Below are positions 25,726 to 34,119 of a DNA stretch of 64,000 bases, piece after piece; the first letter of the stretch is position 1; every line of letters begins with the position of its first letter. The position numbers and the translations under genes were made by a program. The stretch spans positions 3,269 to 67,268 of the forward strand of contig CAUZRQ010000019.1 in NCBI GenBank assembly GCA_963582065.1, given 5' to 3'. The notes beneath the pieces were generated by a model that did not search any database, was not told the DNA's origin, and was given only the letters and a program-made list of their open reading frames with translations. The DNA is from UBA8437 sp963582065. GTDB lineage: Bacteria > Planctomycetota > Planctomycetia > Planctomycetales > Planctomycetaceae.

Positions 25726-28235
25726 GGGCCACCGCCTCCGCTCCCGGCCGTCACCGCTGCCTGCTGGTCGGCTTCATAGAAGCGGTTGGCAACAAGGTGT
25801 TCACAGCAGAAGACGATCAGCAGCAGCAGCAACACGATCGGGAACACCTCGCGACCGATCCGCATGTCTCCCACGCGTCGCTGGAGTTCTTCGAGATCGC
25901 GGGCCAGTTGGTAACGGTCGGCACCGAGCAACGCATCGAGATCCTCCGCCGTCAATTGGACAAGATCGCGTTCGGCGGCATCCAGATTCAGGCTGAAACC
26001 GGCCCGCCACGCCTGGGCATCGCCGAGGCCCCGAACCTCGTAATGGCCCAGGGCCTCGGAGACATCCACCGACAGAACCTGGCCCGTCGAGGATTGTCCC
26101 GGCCGCTGGCTGCCGTCAGGAGCCACGACCGAAAACTCGGTGACCGGACGTGGCGGAAACAACTGGACGGACAGCGACGTGTTCGCTTCGTAGGTGTAGG
26201 ATTCGCCCGAGCGTTGTGCCAGATAGCCGACCAGTTGATCGACCAGCACGACAAACCAGTCCGAGCGGGCCAGGTCGTTCCAGTTCCAGCGGAGATCCAG
26301 CGCGGAGGCCAGCATCAGCGTGCGACCCCGGCCGAGGCTGCGTTCGAGCAACGCGGGATCGCGCGTGTCTCCGGTGAAGCGTGCCACCACCTGGCAACCC
26401 GGACCCGGCTGCAACCTCCAGTAAAGCCGGATGTCCCGGAGCACGAGATCACCTGCTCCGCCCAGATCGGCAAACAACTTCAACGCCGGGTGTGTGGCGT
26501 TGCGGAGATCGAGAAATTCGGGGGGGGTGAACTTGCGCGAGACGTCCAGTGTGGCCGGCAGCACGGCCTGGGCCGACTTGCTGTTGTAAGCAGTCGGCTT
26601 GACTCCGCGATCCTGTTGCCAGTGCACCGAAGATCCCAGCACCACGCCCAGGCCGCCGCCCGCCTCGACGAAACTCTCGAGTTCCCTCCAGGACTCGTCG
26701 CTGATCTCGGGGACATTCAGCAGGATCACGGTCCGGAAACCGGCCAGTTTCATGTCGGCGAGCCGGTTGGGGGGCACGTGCTCACAGACAAACCTCGCAC
26801 GACCCCGCTCAATCTCCTGCTCGGGTGCCAGGGCCTCGACCAGGTAGCTGGCCTCCGACGCGGTCGGTGCCACCACCAGCACACGGGGAGCCGATGCGAC
26901 GGTGACGGTGAAGTACCCCACGTCGTCGGCGGCCAGCGGATCGCTGGATCGCAACCGCAGTTCGCCCTGCACGAACGGCCCCGCCAGGCCATCGGCGACC
27001 AGGCTGACCGTCGCCGCGGCTTCTCCGACCAGCTTGACCTCGGCCGACCCTCGAGGGACCCGCTTGCCCGTGGCGCTGATCACGAACAGGTCGACGGTCT
27101 GAGCCACCTCGCCCTTGAGACCGATCCCGTCTACCGCCGCGGTGATGGTCACCGCGCCGCCATCGGCGATCGTCTGGCGAGAGAGATCGAGCGAGGCGAT
27201 GCCGATGTTGACGGGTTTGTCGACACCGGTGTGGACCACATAGACCCCGCCCAGCCACGGACACTTTTCGACTGCTGCGGTGAGTCGATCTGCGTCGGCC
27301 GTCCCCCGCGACCAACCGCCGCGGGCCAGATCGGTGAACACGTAGACTTCGCGGACGAACGAATCCTCGCCCCCGGCCCGGATCGAGGCACGTTCACGAT
27401 CCGATTCGAGCAGCGACAGGCCGCTCTCGATGCACCCGTTGAGCGTGCGGCTGACCGGGTGCAGCACCAGTTGTTCGATGCGACGTCGCAGCGCGACCGG
27501 GCTGGACTGGAAGATCACGAACCGCCCTGCCGTCGCCGCATCATCGTCGCCGACGGGTGCGGCACCCCGAGTCGACTCGATGGCGGTGTCAATCACCGCG
27601 ACCCGGCTGCCGGCCGGCAGTCGATCGAGATGGTCTCGAGCGATCTGCTGGGCCACCTCCAGCCGGGTCTTGCTCTGGTGTCGATACTCCATGCTCTGGC
27701 TGGTGTCGAAGACAAACACGGCGGCGACCGGTGCGTTGCGGGCCACTCCCACCGACGGATTGGTCACCTCGGCAGCCACCCGGGGCCCGTACCAACCGCC
27801 GGCCCACAGGGCCAACAACAACGCGGTCACCGCGCCCAGGCCGCCCCGCAACAGGGTGCGGCGAGTCGAGTACACGTGACCGGGCCAGTCACGATGACGC
27901 CAGCGGCGTGTCATCAACCGGTAGATGGCCAGTGGCAACAAGAACACCGCCAACAGGCCCAGCCCCTCGCCGGGCCACTGCGGCCAGTAATCGGCCGCGG
28001 GCAACTTCGGCCGGGCCACCGCCAGCACCAACAGGGCGATCAACGCCATCCGCAGCAGCAGCAACCAGATGTGTCGAAGTCGCAACCGGCGACGATTGTG
28101 GCGACGCCGCGACTGGAGCAGCCGCAGGGCGGGGAACAGGTGTGGCTTGGGCCGGGCCCGCAACAACATATGCAGGACGACTGGCACCGCGGCCAGGCCG
28201 AGTCCATAGATGATGGCGGGGTTGATCAGTTGCAT
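25722..28235 (-). CDS. BatA-domain / VWA membrane protein
   Basis: This 837-residue protein has the BatA N-terminal domain (AIIYGLGLAAVPVVLHMLLR...FPALRLLQ), several membrane helices (~residues 5-22, 55-75, 86-105, 135-155), a VWA domain with the MIDAS motif DTSQSMEYRHQS, a middle region including GATase1-like strands (FRTVILLNVPEIS, GGGLGVVLGSS), and a final helix (FPIVLLLLLIVFCCEHLV). It is the partner of the following VWA protein, with a four-base stop/start overlap. Related genes usually lie with MoxR and DUF58 genes, which are not adjacent here. The role in envelope stress or assembly is inferred. Confidence 0.84.
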   Translation of the reverse strand: MQLINPAIIYGLGLAAVPVVLHMLLRARPKPHLFPALRLLQSRRRHNRRRLRLRHIWLLLLRMALIALLVLAVARPKLPAADYWPQWPGEGLGLLAVFLLPLAIYRLMTRRWRHRDWPGHVYSTRRTLLRGGLGAVTALLLALWAGGWYGPRVAAEVTNPSVGVARNAPVAAVFVFDTSQSMEYRHQSKTRLEVAQQIARDHLDRLPAGSRVAVIDTAIESTRGAAPVGDDDAATAGRFVIFQSSPVALRRRIEQLVLHPVSRTLNGCIESGLSLLESDRERASIRAGGEDSFVREVYVFTDLARGGWSRGTADADRLTAAVEKCPWLGGVYVVHTGVDKPVNIGIASLDLSRQTIADGGAVTITAAVDGIGLKGEVAQTVDLFVISATGKRVPRGSAEVKLVGEAAATVSLVADGLAGPFVQGELRLRSSDPLAADDVGYFTVTVASAPRVLVVAPTASEASYLVEALAPEQEIERGRARFVCEHVPPNRLADMKLAGFRTVILLNVPEISDESWRELESFVEAGGGLGVVLGSSVHWQQDRGVKPTAYNSKSAQAVLPATLDVSRKFTPPEFLDLRNATHPALKLFADLGGAGDLVLRDIRLYWRLQPGPGCQVVARFTGDTRDPALLERSLGRGRTLMLASALDLRWNWNDLARSDWFVVLVDQLVGYLAQRSGESYTYEANTSLSVQLFPPRPVTEFSVVAPDGSQRPGQSSTGQVLSVDVSEALGHYEVRGLGDAQAWRAGFSLNLDAAERDLVQLTAEDLDALLGADRYQLARDLEELQRRVGDMRIGREVFPIVLLLLLIVFCCEHLVANRFYEADQQAAVTAGSGGGGP

Positions 28236-28317
28236 CAGACGACGACACCAATCGACGGGTCCGAGGACATTCTAACTGCTGGAACCGGATTGCGGATGAC
28301 CGAACCGGGAATCGGTC

Positions 28318-29121
28318 TCATTCGGTGCCCAGAATCAACCCCTGCACCTCGTCCCGCAGCTCCGCGTTGACGCTCAATCCGTTGCCACCGTCAACGACAG
28401 GTCGTCCGTCAAGCGTGAGGAAGTGCCCACCAGCTTCCTGCAGGATCGGCAGCAGTGCCGCCGCATCCCAGATGTTCATCACGGGATCGACCATCACGTC
28501 GGCCCGTCCGGTGGCCACCAACAGGTGCCCGTAACAGTCACTCCAGCCGCGAACCAGGGCCGCGCGATCACAGAAGCGGTCGAACACGTCCTGTCGACCC
28601 AACGTCCGCCAACGAGTGATCGTGGTCGTGCAGAACAGGGCCTGGTCGAGTTGCTGAACGGTCGAGACACGGGCTGGACGGGGATCACCGCCGGCCTGCT
28701 GCCACCATGCCCCCAGGCCGATACCGCCATAGGCCACCTCGTCGAGGGCTGGCATCCGGCAGACACCGGCCACCATCTGCCCGTCGTGTTCCAGGCCGAT
28801 CAGTGTGCCGAACAACGGCACATGGTGAATGAACGACTTGGTACCGTCGATCGGGTCGAGAATCCAACGGAACCCGTTGCTGCCGACGGTTTCGTCGAAT
28901 TCCTCTCCCAGCACCCCGTCATCGGGCCATTGCTCAGCCACCCTCCTGCGAATCAACTGCTCGGCCTCGCGGTCGGCAGCGGTCACAGGAGAATCGTCCT
29001 GCTTGCGCTCGACGACCAGGTCCGTGTCGAGGAAGTGTCGCATGATCAATTCGCCGGCCTCGGCCGCCACCGCGACGGCAAAATCGAGTCGACCGTCGAG
29101 ATCGTTGATCGCCCCACTCAT
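28318..29121 (-). CDS. hisN: Inositol-monophosphatase-family phosphatase, histidinol-phosphatase-like
   Basis: This 267-residue Mg-dependent phosphatase has the IMPase motifs: GEEFDE (metal Glu), WILDPIDGTKSFIHHVPLF (DPIDGT) and NIWDAAALLPILQEAGG (WDAA). The segment around SFIHHVPLFGTLIGL resembles HisN histidinol-phosphatases, which dephosphorylate histidinol phosphate in histidine synthesis. An inositol or other sugar monophosphatase is the alternative. The ATG at 29121 overlaps the stop of the LarA-like gene, giving tight coupling. The frame runs open to 29235 only as upstream extension. Confidence 0.82.
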   Translation of the reverse strand: MSGAINDLDGRLDFAVAVAAEAGELIMRHFLDTDLVVERKQDDSPVTAADREAEQLIRRRVAEQWPDDGVLGEEFDETVGSNGFRWILDPIDGTKSFIHHVPLFGTLIGLEHDGQMVAGVCRMPALDEVAYGGIGLGAWWQQAGGDPRPARVSTVQQLDQALFCTTTITRWRTLGRQDVFDRFCDRAALVRGWSDCYGHLLVATGRADVMVDPVMNIWDAAALLPILQEAGGHFLTLDGRPVVDGGNGLSVNAELRDEVQGLILGTE

Positions 29122-30371
29122 GTCGGATCCTCCTCGAGCCGGTACAGGTGCTCGCCGGCCCGTCGCACCAGCAGCACGCCCTCGTCCTCCCGATCGGCGA
29201 ACGACTCGACATCGATCGATGCCGGATCGCGCCAACCCAGGTTGATCCGCCGGCAGATCTCCTCGGACAACCCCGTGGCCAGCGTCACGTTGATCCGAGG
29301 CCGTTCGATCCCGTCGACCATTCTTCCACCGCCACGAACGTGGGTCGAGTGAGCCAGGACACCGCGAGGAATCTCGGCGAACCGATCAAGTTGATTCGTG
29401 AAATAGTCCCGCACGTGGTAACCCACCCGTTCGATCAACCGCCCGTGGGTGATCGAGATCTCCGACAGGTGCGGTGCGTAGATGATCAACTCGCCACCGT
29501 CGGCGACAACCGGTTCGAGCTTGTACATGCACTTTCCGGCCACCCACAACTCGTCGTACATCGGAGGCGCACACGAGAGCACGGTATCGAATGGCCGGGG
29601 TTTGCGGAGAATGTGGATGCGGTTGGACAGGTCCGCCGCGCCGGCCCAGGCCGTTTCGGGAGTCCCGTAAAACAGATCCAGGACACCCCCATCGCCGCCG
29701 ACGACGAATGCCACGCAACGGCGATCGACGGGGATCATCGCCGCGGCACGGTCAACCACTTCACGAACCGGTGTCCGGCCGACCCCGATGATCTCGGCGT
29801 TGGTGATCAGGGCTCCGAGCCAGTGGAAGAAGTTGAGGATCTCGGCTCCGGCGATGCCGGGAAAGAAGTACTTGTTGCCGCCCGAGAAGCCGACGACCTC
29901 GTGAGGGAACACCGGGCCCAGAACCAGCAGCAGGTCGTAGTCGTCGATCCGCGAGTTGATTTCAACGGCGACGTCCTCGGCGAGCAGGCCGTCGGAGATC
30001 TCGGCAGTGTCGGCAGCCGAGAGAGTCCCGATCCTCCTCAGGCGACCGGGACGGTCCCATTCGTGGTTGAACAACCCGACCGATTCGCCTCCCTCGATTT
30101 CGTCGATTCCCAGCATCGCGGCGATCGCGGCGGTTTCCATCGCCGGGTGAGTCCCCAGCGCGACGATCACATCGACGGTGGCCGCGACCGGGCCGATCTG
30201 TCGATGGAGGGCTCCGAAGAGCAGCGGCAACGGGGCGGTGCGTGTCGAATCCGGCACGACCACCAGCACGCGACGACCGGAAAAATCGTCGATGGGCAAT
30301 CGCGAAGCAAACCACTCCTCGACCGAACCGGGTTCCAACGACGCGGTCATCGCCGGAGAGGATCCGGTCAT
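29118..30371 (-). CDS. LarA-family nickel-pincer racemase-like protein
   Basis: This 417-residue protein belongs to the LarA/DUF2088 family. Visible blocks are VVVPDSTRTAPLP, VALGTHPAM (with a His), GGNKYFFPGIAG (the conserved Lys region), FVVGGDGGVLDLFYG and SITHGRLIERVGYH. In lactate racemase a Ni-pincer cofactor is bound to a lysine in the N-terminal half; here HPAM may supply the usual His. LarB, LarC and LarE, which build the cofactor, are not in this window. The substrate may be a 2-hydroxy acid but is unknown. Stop/start overlaps couple it to the antiporter and the phosphatase. Confidence 0.83.
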   Translation of the reverse strand: MTGSSPAMTASLEPGSVEEWFASRLPIDDFSGRRVLVVVPDSTRTAPLPLLFGALHRQIGPVAATVDVIVALGTHPAMETAAIAAMLGIDEIEGGESVGLFNHEWDRPGRLRRIGTLSAADTAEISDGLLAEDVAVEINSRIDDYDLLLVLGPVFPHEVVGFSGGNKYFFPGIAGAEILNFFHWLGALITNAEIIGVGRTPVREVVDRAAAMIPVDRRCVAFVVGGDGGVLDLFYGTPETAWAGAADLSNRIHILRKPRPFDTVLSCAPPMYDELWVAGKCMYKLEPVVADGGELIIYAPHLSEISITHGRLIERVGYHVRDYFTNQLDRFAEIPRGVLAHSTHVRGGGRMVDGIERPRINVTLATGLSEEICRRINLGWRDPASIDVESFADREDEGVLLVRRAGEHLYRLEEDPT

Positions 30372-31444
30372 GGCGCCCCCACAGCGGCCGGATCGCCTCC
30401 TACCGCAAAGCTGATGACAACGAACGCGATGTACAACAGCACCAGTGGCACACCCATCGGTCGCTCGAATGTGTTCTTTCGCACCGCGCGGAAGATGAAC
30501 AGCCGGAACAGGACCAGGATCGCCAGCATCGCCGGCAGGTGCACGTAGAGGAACACTTCGGGAATCCGCGCCGCGCTATCGACGATCGGCAACGGGGACG
30601 CAATCGCCGATGCCCCGACCACAAACAGGACGTTGAGCACGTCGGCACCAATGACGTTGCCGACCAGCAATTCCGGATGGCCACGGCGGATCGCGGTCAT
30701 GCCGACCACCAATTCGGGCAGGGAGGTCCCGAAGGCGACCAACGTCGCCGAAATCACCACCTGCGGCACCGAGAGCCTGAGAGCCACCACGGTGACCGAC
30801 TCGATCAGGATATGGCTGCTGACAACCACAACGATCGCTCCCACCAGCAGCACAAACAGAATGACCGGAGCCCGTTTCACGCCGTCGGATCCGTCGTCAG
30901 TCTCCGGCGAAACCGTCTCCTTCGCGTCCGCCTGCATGCTCCATCGAACCGAAGCGATCATGTAGAGGGCCAACAGTGCCAGGAACATTCCACCGGCCCA
31001 TACCGGGATCTCGGCCGAATCGCCGTCGATCATCCACATCGCGTAGCAGAGCCCGGCCAACAGGACAGCCGAGCCGAATTGCACCCACCCCTGTCGAGCC
31101 AGCAGGAACCGGTTGACCGGGAGCCGGATCATCAGGCAGCCGATCCCGAAGATCAGCCCGGTGTCGGCAATGATCGATCCCACGGCATTGCCCAGGGCCA
31201 GGCCGCTCTTGCCGTCCCACGCCGCCATCACGCTGACGGCACACTCCGGAGCGGTCGTCCCCAGGCTGACGATCGTCGCTCCCACGATGATCTCCGGCAC
31301 CCCCAGCCGCCGGGCCAACGCGGTGGCCGATTCGACCAGCCAGTCCGCCCCGGTCATCAGGGTGAACATCGAGAAGACCACCAAGCCCAGCAGACCCCAC
31401 TCCGGCAAGGTCTGGAACCAGTCACTGGGAATCAGGAATTCCAC
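30368..31444 (-). CDS. CaCA-family calcium/sodium antiporter (YrbG-like)
   Basis: This 358-residue membrane protein has about ten helices and the two alpha-repeats of the CaCA family: GATIVSLGTTAPE in the first half and SATLVAFGTSLPE in the second. The acidic Glu in each repeat is intact, as expected for Na+/Ca2+ exchange. A charged cytoplasmic loop separates the halves (~residues 185-215). It heads a three-gene operon with the LarA-like and HisN-like genes through ATGA overlaps. Family length is about 320-360 residues. Confidence 0.9.
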   Translation of the reverse strand: MEFLIPSDWFQTLPEWGLLGLVVFSMFTLMTGADWLVESATALARRLGVPEIIVGATIVSLGTTAPECAVSVMAAWDGKSGLALGNAVGSIIADTGLIFGIGCLMIRLPVNRFLLARQGWVQFGSAVLLAGLCYAMWMIDGDSAEIPVWAGGMFLALLALYMIASVRWSMQADAKETVSPETDDGSDGVKRAPVILFVLLVGAIVVVVSSHILIESVTVVALRLSVPQVVISATLVAFGTSLPELVVGMTAIRRGHPELLVGNVIGADVLNVLFVVGASAIASPLPIVDSAARIPEVFLYVHLPAMLAILVLFRLFIFRAVRKNTFERPMGVPLVLLYIAFVVISFAVGGDPAAVGAP

Positions 31445-31693
31445 GGCCTCTCACCACCGTCTCGAGTCGTTCGGATCGGCCATCCTAACGCTCGCTGCAA
31501 CGTGCCGGAAGCCTCGCGATCCTCATTCACTCAACATGCCCCGGTCAATCCGGTTGTAACGGTCATGACGACGGGTGAGCGGGTGGTATGGCCTGCAACC
31601 GCAAAAAGCGCGGGTTTTTCCGGGTGTAGCGGCCGATAGAACCCTCTGGGGAAAAACGGACCCGGGCAAGGAACTCGGCAAGTGCAACGGGAA

Positions 31694-32005
31694 ATGAACG
31701 TCTTGGCGCTGGTGAAGAACTCGGAACGCTACGTCTTCCTCTACGACGACGACAGCACCGAGAGTGTCCTGCAGAAGCTGGGACAATACGCAGCGGACAA
31801 GGAACTGAGCTTCAGTTGGTACGACGCCGCGGTGCTCAGCCAGAAGGTTCGGAGGTTGAAGGAGGAGGCGGTCGCCGAAAAGTCGACGGTTCCCTCGCCA
31901 TCATCGCACCCGGCCCCGATCGCATCGCAGCCGCCCCTCGAGACCCCTCGGGAATCGGCACCGTTGCCGGGGCTGAGGTTCCGCGGCATCGGCCGGATGC
32001 CCTGA
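31694..32005 (+). CDS. Small planctomycete-type hypothetical protein upstream of xerC
   Basis: This is a 103-residue protein. The N-terminal ~55 residues look folded and conserved (MNVLALVKNSERYVFLYDDD, SFSWYDAAVLSQKVRRL). The C-terminal half is Pro/Ser/Ala-rich and probably disordered. I start it at the ATG at 31694; an in-frame start 12 bases earlier is possible. It lies 17 bases before xerC, so the two may be co-transcribed. No function was recognised. The 249 bases before it (31445-31693) hold no gene that I can support. Confidence 0.65.
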   Translation: MNVLALVKNSERYVFLYDDDSTESVLQKLGQYAADKELSFSWYDAAVLSQKVRRLKEEAVAEKSTVPSPSSHPAPIASQPPLETPRESAPLPGLRFRGIGRMP

Positions 32006-32022
32006 CGAATCGAGGCTCTCGC

Positions 32023-32931
32023 ATGCAGGCAGCCATCGACGGCTTTCTGCGTTATCTGCGGATCGAACGCAATGCGTCTCCGCTGACGCTGAAGTCCTAC
32101 GGCGAAGATCTGTCGGTGCTGGTCGAGTACCTGCGGACGACCGAGGGCGGGCTGCCGGGCCCGTCGGATGTCTCGATCGGGCAGTTGAGGGCTTACGTGG
32201 CCAACCTGCACGAACGGGGCTACGCCCGGAGTACGGTCGCACGGCGGCTGGCCAGCCTGCGGAGTTTCTTCGAGTACTGTCGCCGTGAAAAACTGGCCGA
32301 CTCGAACCCCGCCCGCGCGCTCAGAACCCCCCGCCAGGGTCGACGGTTGCCGCATTTCCTGACAACCGACCAGGTGGCGGCATTGCTCGAGGCCCCGGCG
32401 ACCGACCAACCCGCCGGTCTGAGGGATCGAGCGATCCTCGAAACTCTCTACTCGGCCGGCCTGCGGGTCAGCGAACTGGTCGCACTGGACATCGGTGACT
32501 GGGACCGCGACAGCAACATCCTGAGGATTCGCGGGAAGGGTCGGAAGGAACGGATCGCTCCGGTCGGCCGTTTTGCCGCCCGTGCACTGTCGGACTGGGT
32601 CGAGGTTCGTACCGCCGCCACCGATCTCGGTCCCCGGGACCGCGACGCCGTGTTCCTGAACCGTTTCGGCCGCCGTCTGACCGCCCGCAGTGTCGGCCGC
32701 TTGCTCGAAAAGCACATCGCCGCCGCCGGCCTCGATCAACTCACATCCCCCCACACCCTCCGGCACAGCTTCGCCAGCCACATGCTCGACGGCGGAGCTG
32801 ATCTCCGCAGCGTCCAGGAACTTCTGGGTCACAAGAGCCTGACCACCACCCAGATCTACACCCACGTCAGCACCCGCAGGCTGCGGGAGACCTACGAGCG
32901 GGCACATCCGCACGCGCAACGGAGCAGTTAG
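32023..32931 (+). CDS. xerC: Tyrosine recombinase XerC/XerD
   Basis: This 302-residue site-specific recombinase has an N-terminal SAM-like core-binding domain (IDGFLRYLRIERNASPLTL) and the catalytic domain with all active-site residues: Arg in AGLRVSELVAL, Lys in RGKGRKER, H-x-x-R in HTLRHSFASHML, His in LLGHKSLTTTQ and Tyr in IYTHVS. It is the family's usual length and normally resolves chromosome dimers at dif. The ATG at 32023 has GAGG 7 bases upstream. There is no integrase-type context (no att sites or phage genes), so a housekeeping role is likely; XerD is the alternative. Confidence 0.9.
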   Translation: MQAAIDGFLRYLRIERNASPLTLKSYGEDLSVLVEYLRTTEGGLPGPSDVSIGQLRAYVANLHERGYARSTVARRLASLRSFFEYCRREKLADSNPARALRTPRQGRRLPHFLTTDQVAALLEAPATDQPAGLRDRAILETLYSAGLRVSELVALDIGDWDRDSNILRIRGKGRKERIAPVGRFAARALSDWVEVRTAATDLGPRDRDAVFLNRFGRRLTARSVGRLLEKHIAAAGLDQLTSPHTLRHSFASHMLDGGADLRSVQELLGHKSLTTTQIYTHVSTRRLRETYERAHPHAQRSS

Positions 32932-32975
32932 CGGCACACCGACGAATCGACGTGTCTCGACCACCCCGGCGATCG

Positions 32976-33947
32976 TCAGCTGCCTGCCTCGCGTTTCCAT
33001 CCCCGCTCGACAAACAGCGGAGCGTACTCGGACGAGACGAACAACCGGTCCTCGGAATTGGGGATCCGGTGGTAGTTCTCCGGTCTTAGCAACACACCGT
33101 CGTCGGCATTCAGGTCGATGACCCACCGCGACGGACGTTCCCGTCGCGAAAGAAACCGCAGCTCGAACGGTTCCAGTTGCAGGGGATCGGTCGCGTGAAA
33201 AATGCCTCGATGAGCGGCCCGGGAGGCGGCGACATCGCGGCGGACGCGGCCGAGCGACTTGGACAGCAGAGCCTGTCGCTTCATCCCCCTCGGATCGGGG
33301 ACCGCCTTGAGGATCGTTTTCTCCTTCCGCCAGGGATTGACGTTGGGCCAGATGAAATACGGACTGGCCTGGCCGAGTTTCAGCAGTCGCTCGTTGTAGC
33401 TGAGCGGTCGGGGTGCCGGCTTGTTGCGGTCGGGCTGGTTGCGGTTGATGAAACACAGGAACCGGCCGTAGATGTCCATGATCTCGTACCCGAAGACCAT
33501 GAACATCTGGAACGACTCATCGGTCTTCTGCATCACCTTCATGTCCGAAGTGATTTCTCGTTCGAGTGCCATCTCGGCGGCCCGTGCATGCCGGTGGTGA
33601 TTCTCGGCCGCGTTCTCACGCAACCGCCCCTTGAGCGACTCGACCAGTCCCGCCGGCAGGCTCTCGGCGAACTTCGGCCAGGCCTTCGAAAACGGGTCGG
33701 CCAGGAACGTCTTCCACTTGGGATCCTCGATCCCCAGGAACTCGGTCGTGCCGGGGAGCCGGAAACTCACCTCCGGAGTGTCGATGCCCAGCAACCGCAC
33801 CCCGATGTCGCCGACCGCACTGACGATCAGCGTATCACCGTCGTGGGTCTGTTCGGCAACCGTCCCCTGGCGACGCATTCTCTGTCCCAACCGAGCGATC
33901 CCGCTGGTCAGGTTGGTCCGATCGTTGACTCGAATCGCCCGCGCCAT
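32976..33947 (-). CDS. Thermonuclease (TNase/SNc)-like domain protein
   Basis: This is a 323-residue protein. The N-terminal part carries VAEQTHDGDTLIV and VGDIGVRLLGIDTPEVSF, the start of a staphylococcal-nuclease domain with D-x-D and an R-L-x-G-I-D-T-P motif. The family's catalytic Glu/Arg region is interrupted by a long helical insert (residues ~75-215, rich in charged residues). The C-terminal part (DRLFVSSEYAPLFVERGW) is not assigned. No signal peptide is present when the ATG at 33947 is used (AGGGAGA 7 bases upstream). Activity is uncertain because of the insertion. Confidence 0.68.
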   Translation of the reverse strand: MARAIRVNDRTNLTSGIARLGQRMRRQGTVAEQTHDGDTLIVSAVGDIGVRLLGIDTPEVSFRLPGTTEFLGIEDPKWKTFLADPFSKAWPKFAESLPAGLVESLKGRLRENAAENHHRHARAAEMALEREITSDMKVMQKTDESFQMFMVFGYEIMDIYGRFLCFINRNQPDRNKPAPRPLSYNERLLKLGQASPYFIWPNVNPWRKEKTILKAVPDPRGMKRQALLSKSLGRVRRDVAASRAAHRGIFHATDPLQLEPFELRFLSRRERPSRWVIDLNADDGVLLRPENYHRIPNSEDRLFVSSEYAPLFVERGWKREAGS

Positions 33948-34119
33948 CTGGTAGTCTCCCTGGTCCGACTGCTGTGCCTGGGCTGATTGGCCAAACGACA
34001 CGACCACCCAAAGCGACAGAATAGCACGGCGATCGCCGCCGCAGGTACCCTTTCCATCCGTCCAAACGGGCCGTAGATTAGCCGGTGCGGAGGCAGCCAG
34101 GCGAGAAACGAGGCATCCG

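Noticed and set aside
25611..28370. 919-codon open frame on the + strand
   Set aside because: It is the antisense shadow of the BatA/VWA gene, with His/Gln/Arg-rich low-complexity translation and no motif.
31597..31625. AAAAA-GCGCGGG-TTTTT symmetry before the small gene at 31694 as a terminator
   Set aside because: The stem would be A-T pairs around a GC loop, too weak for a terminator, and no GC stem precedes the T-run.
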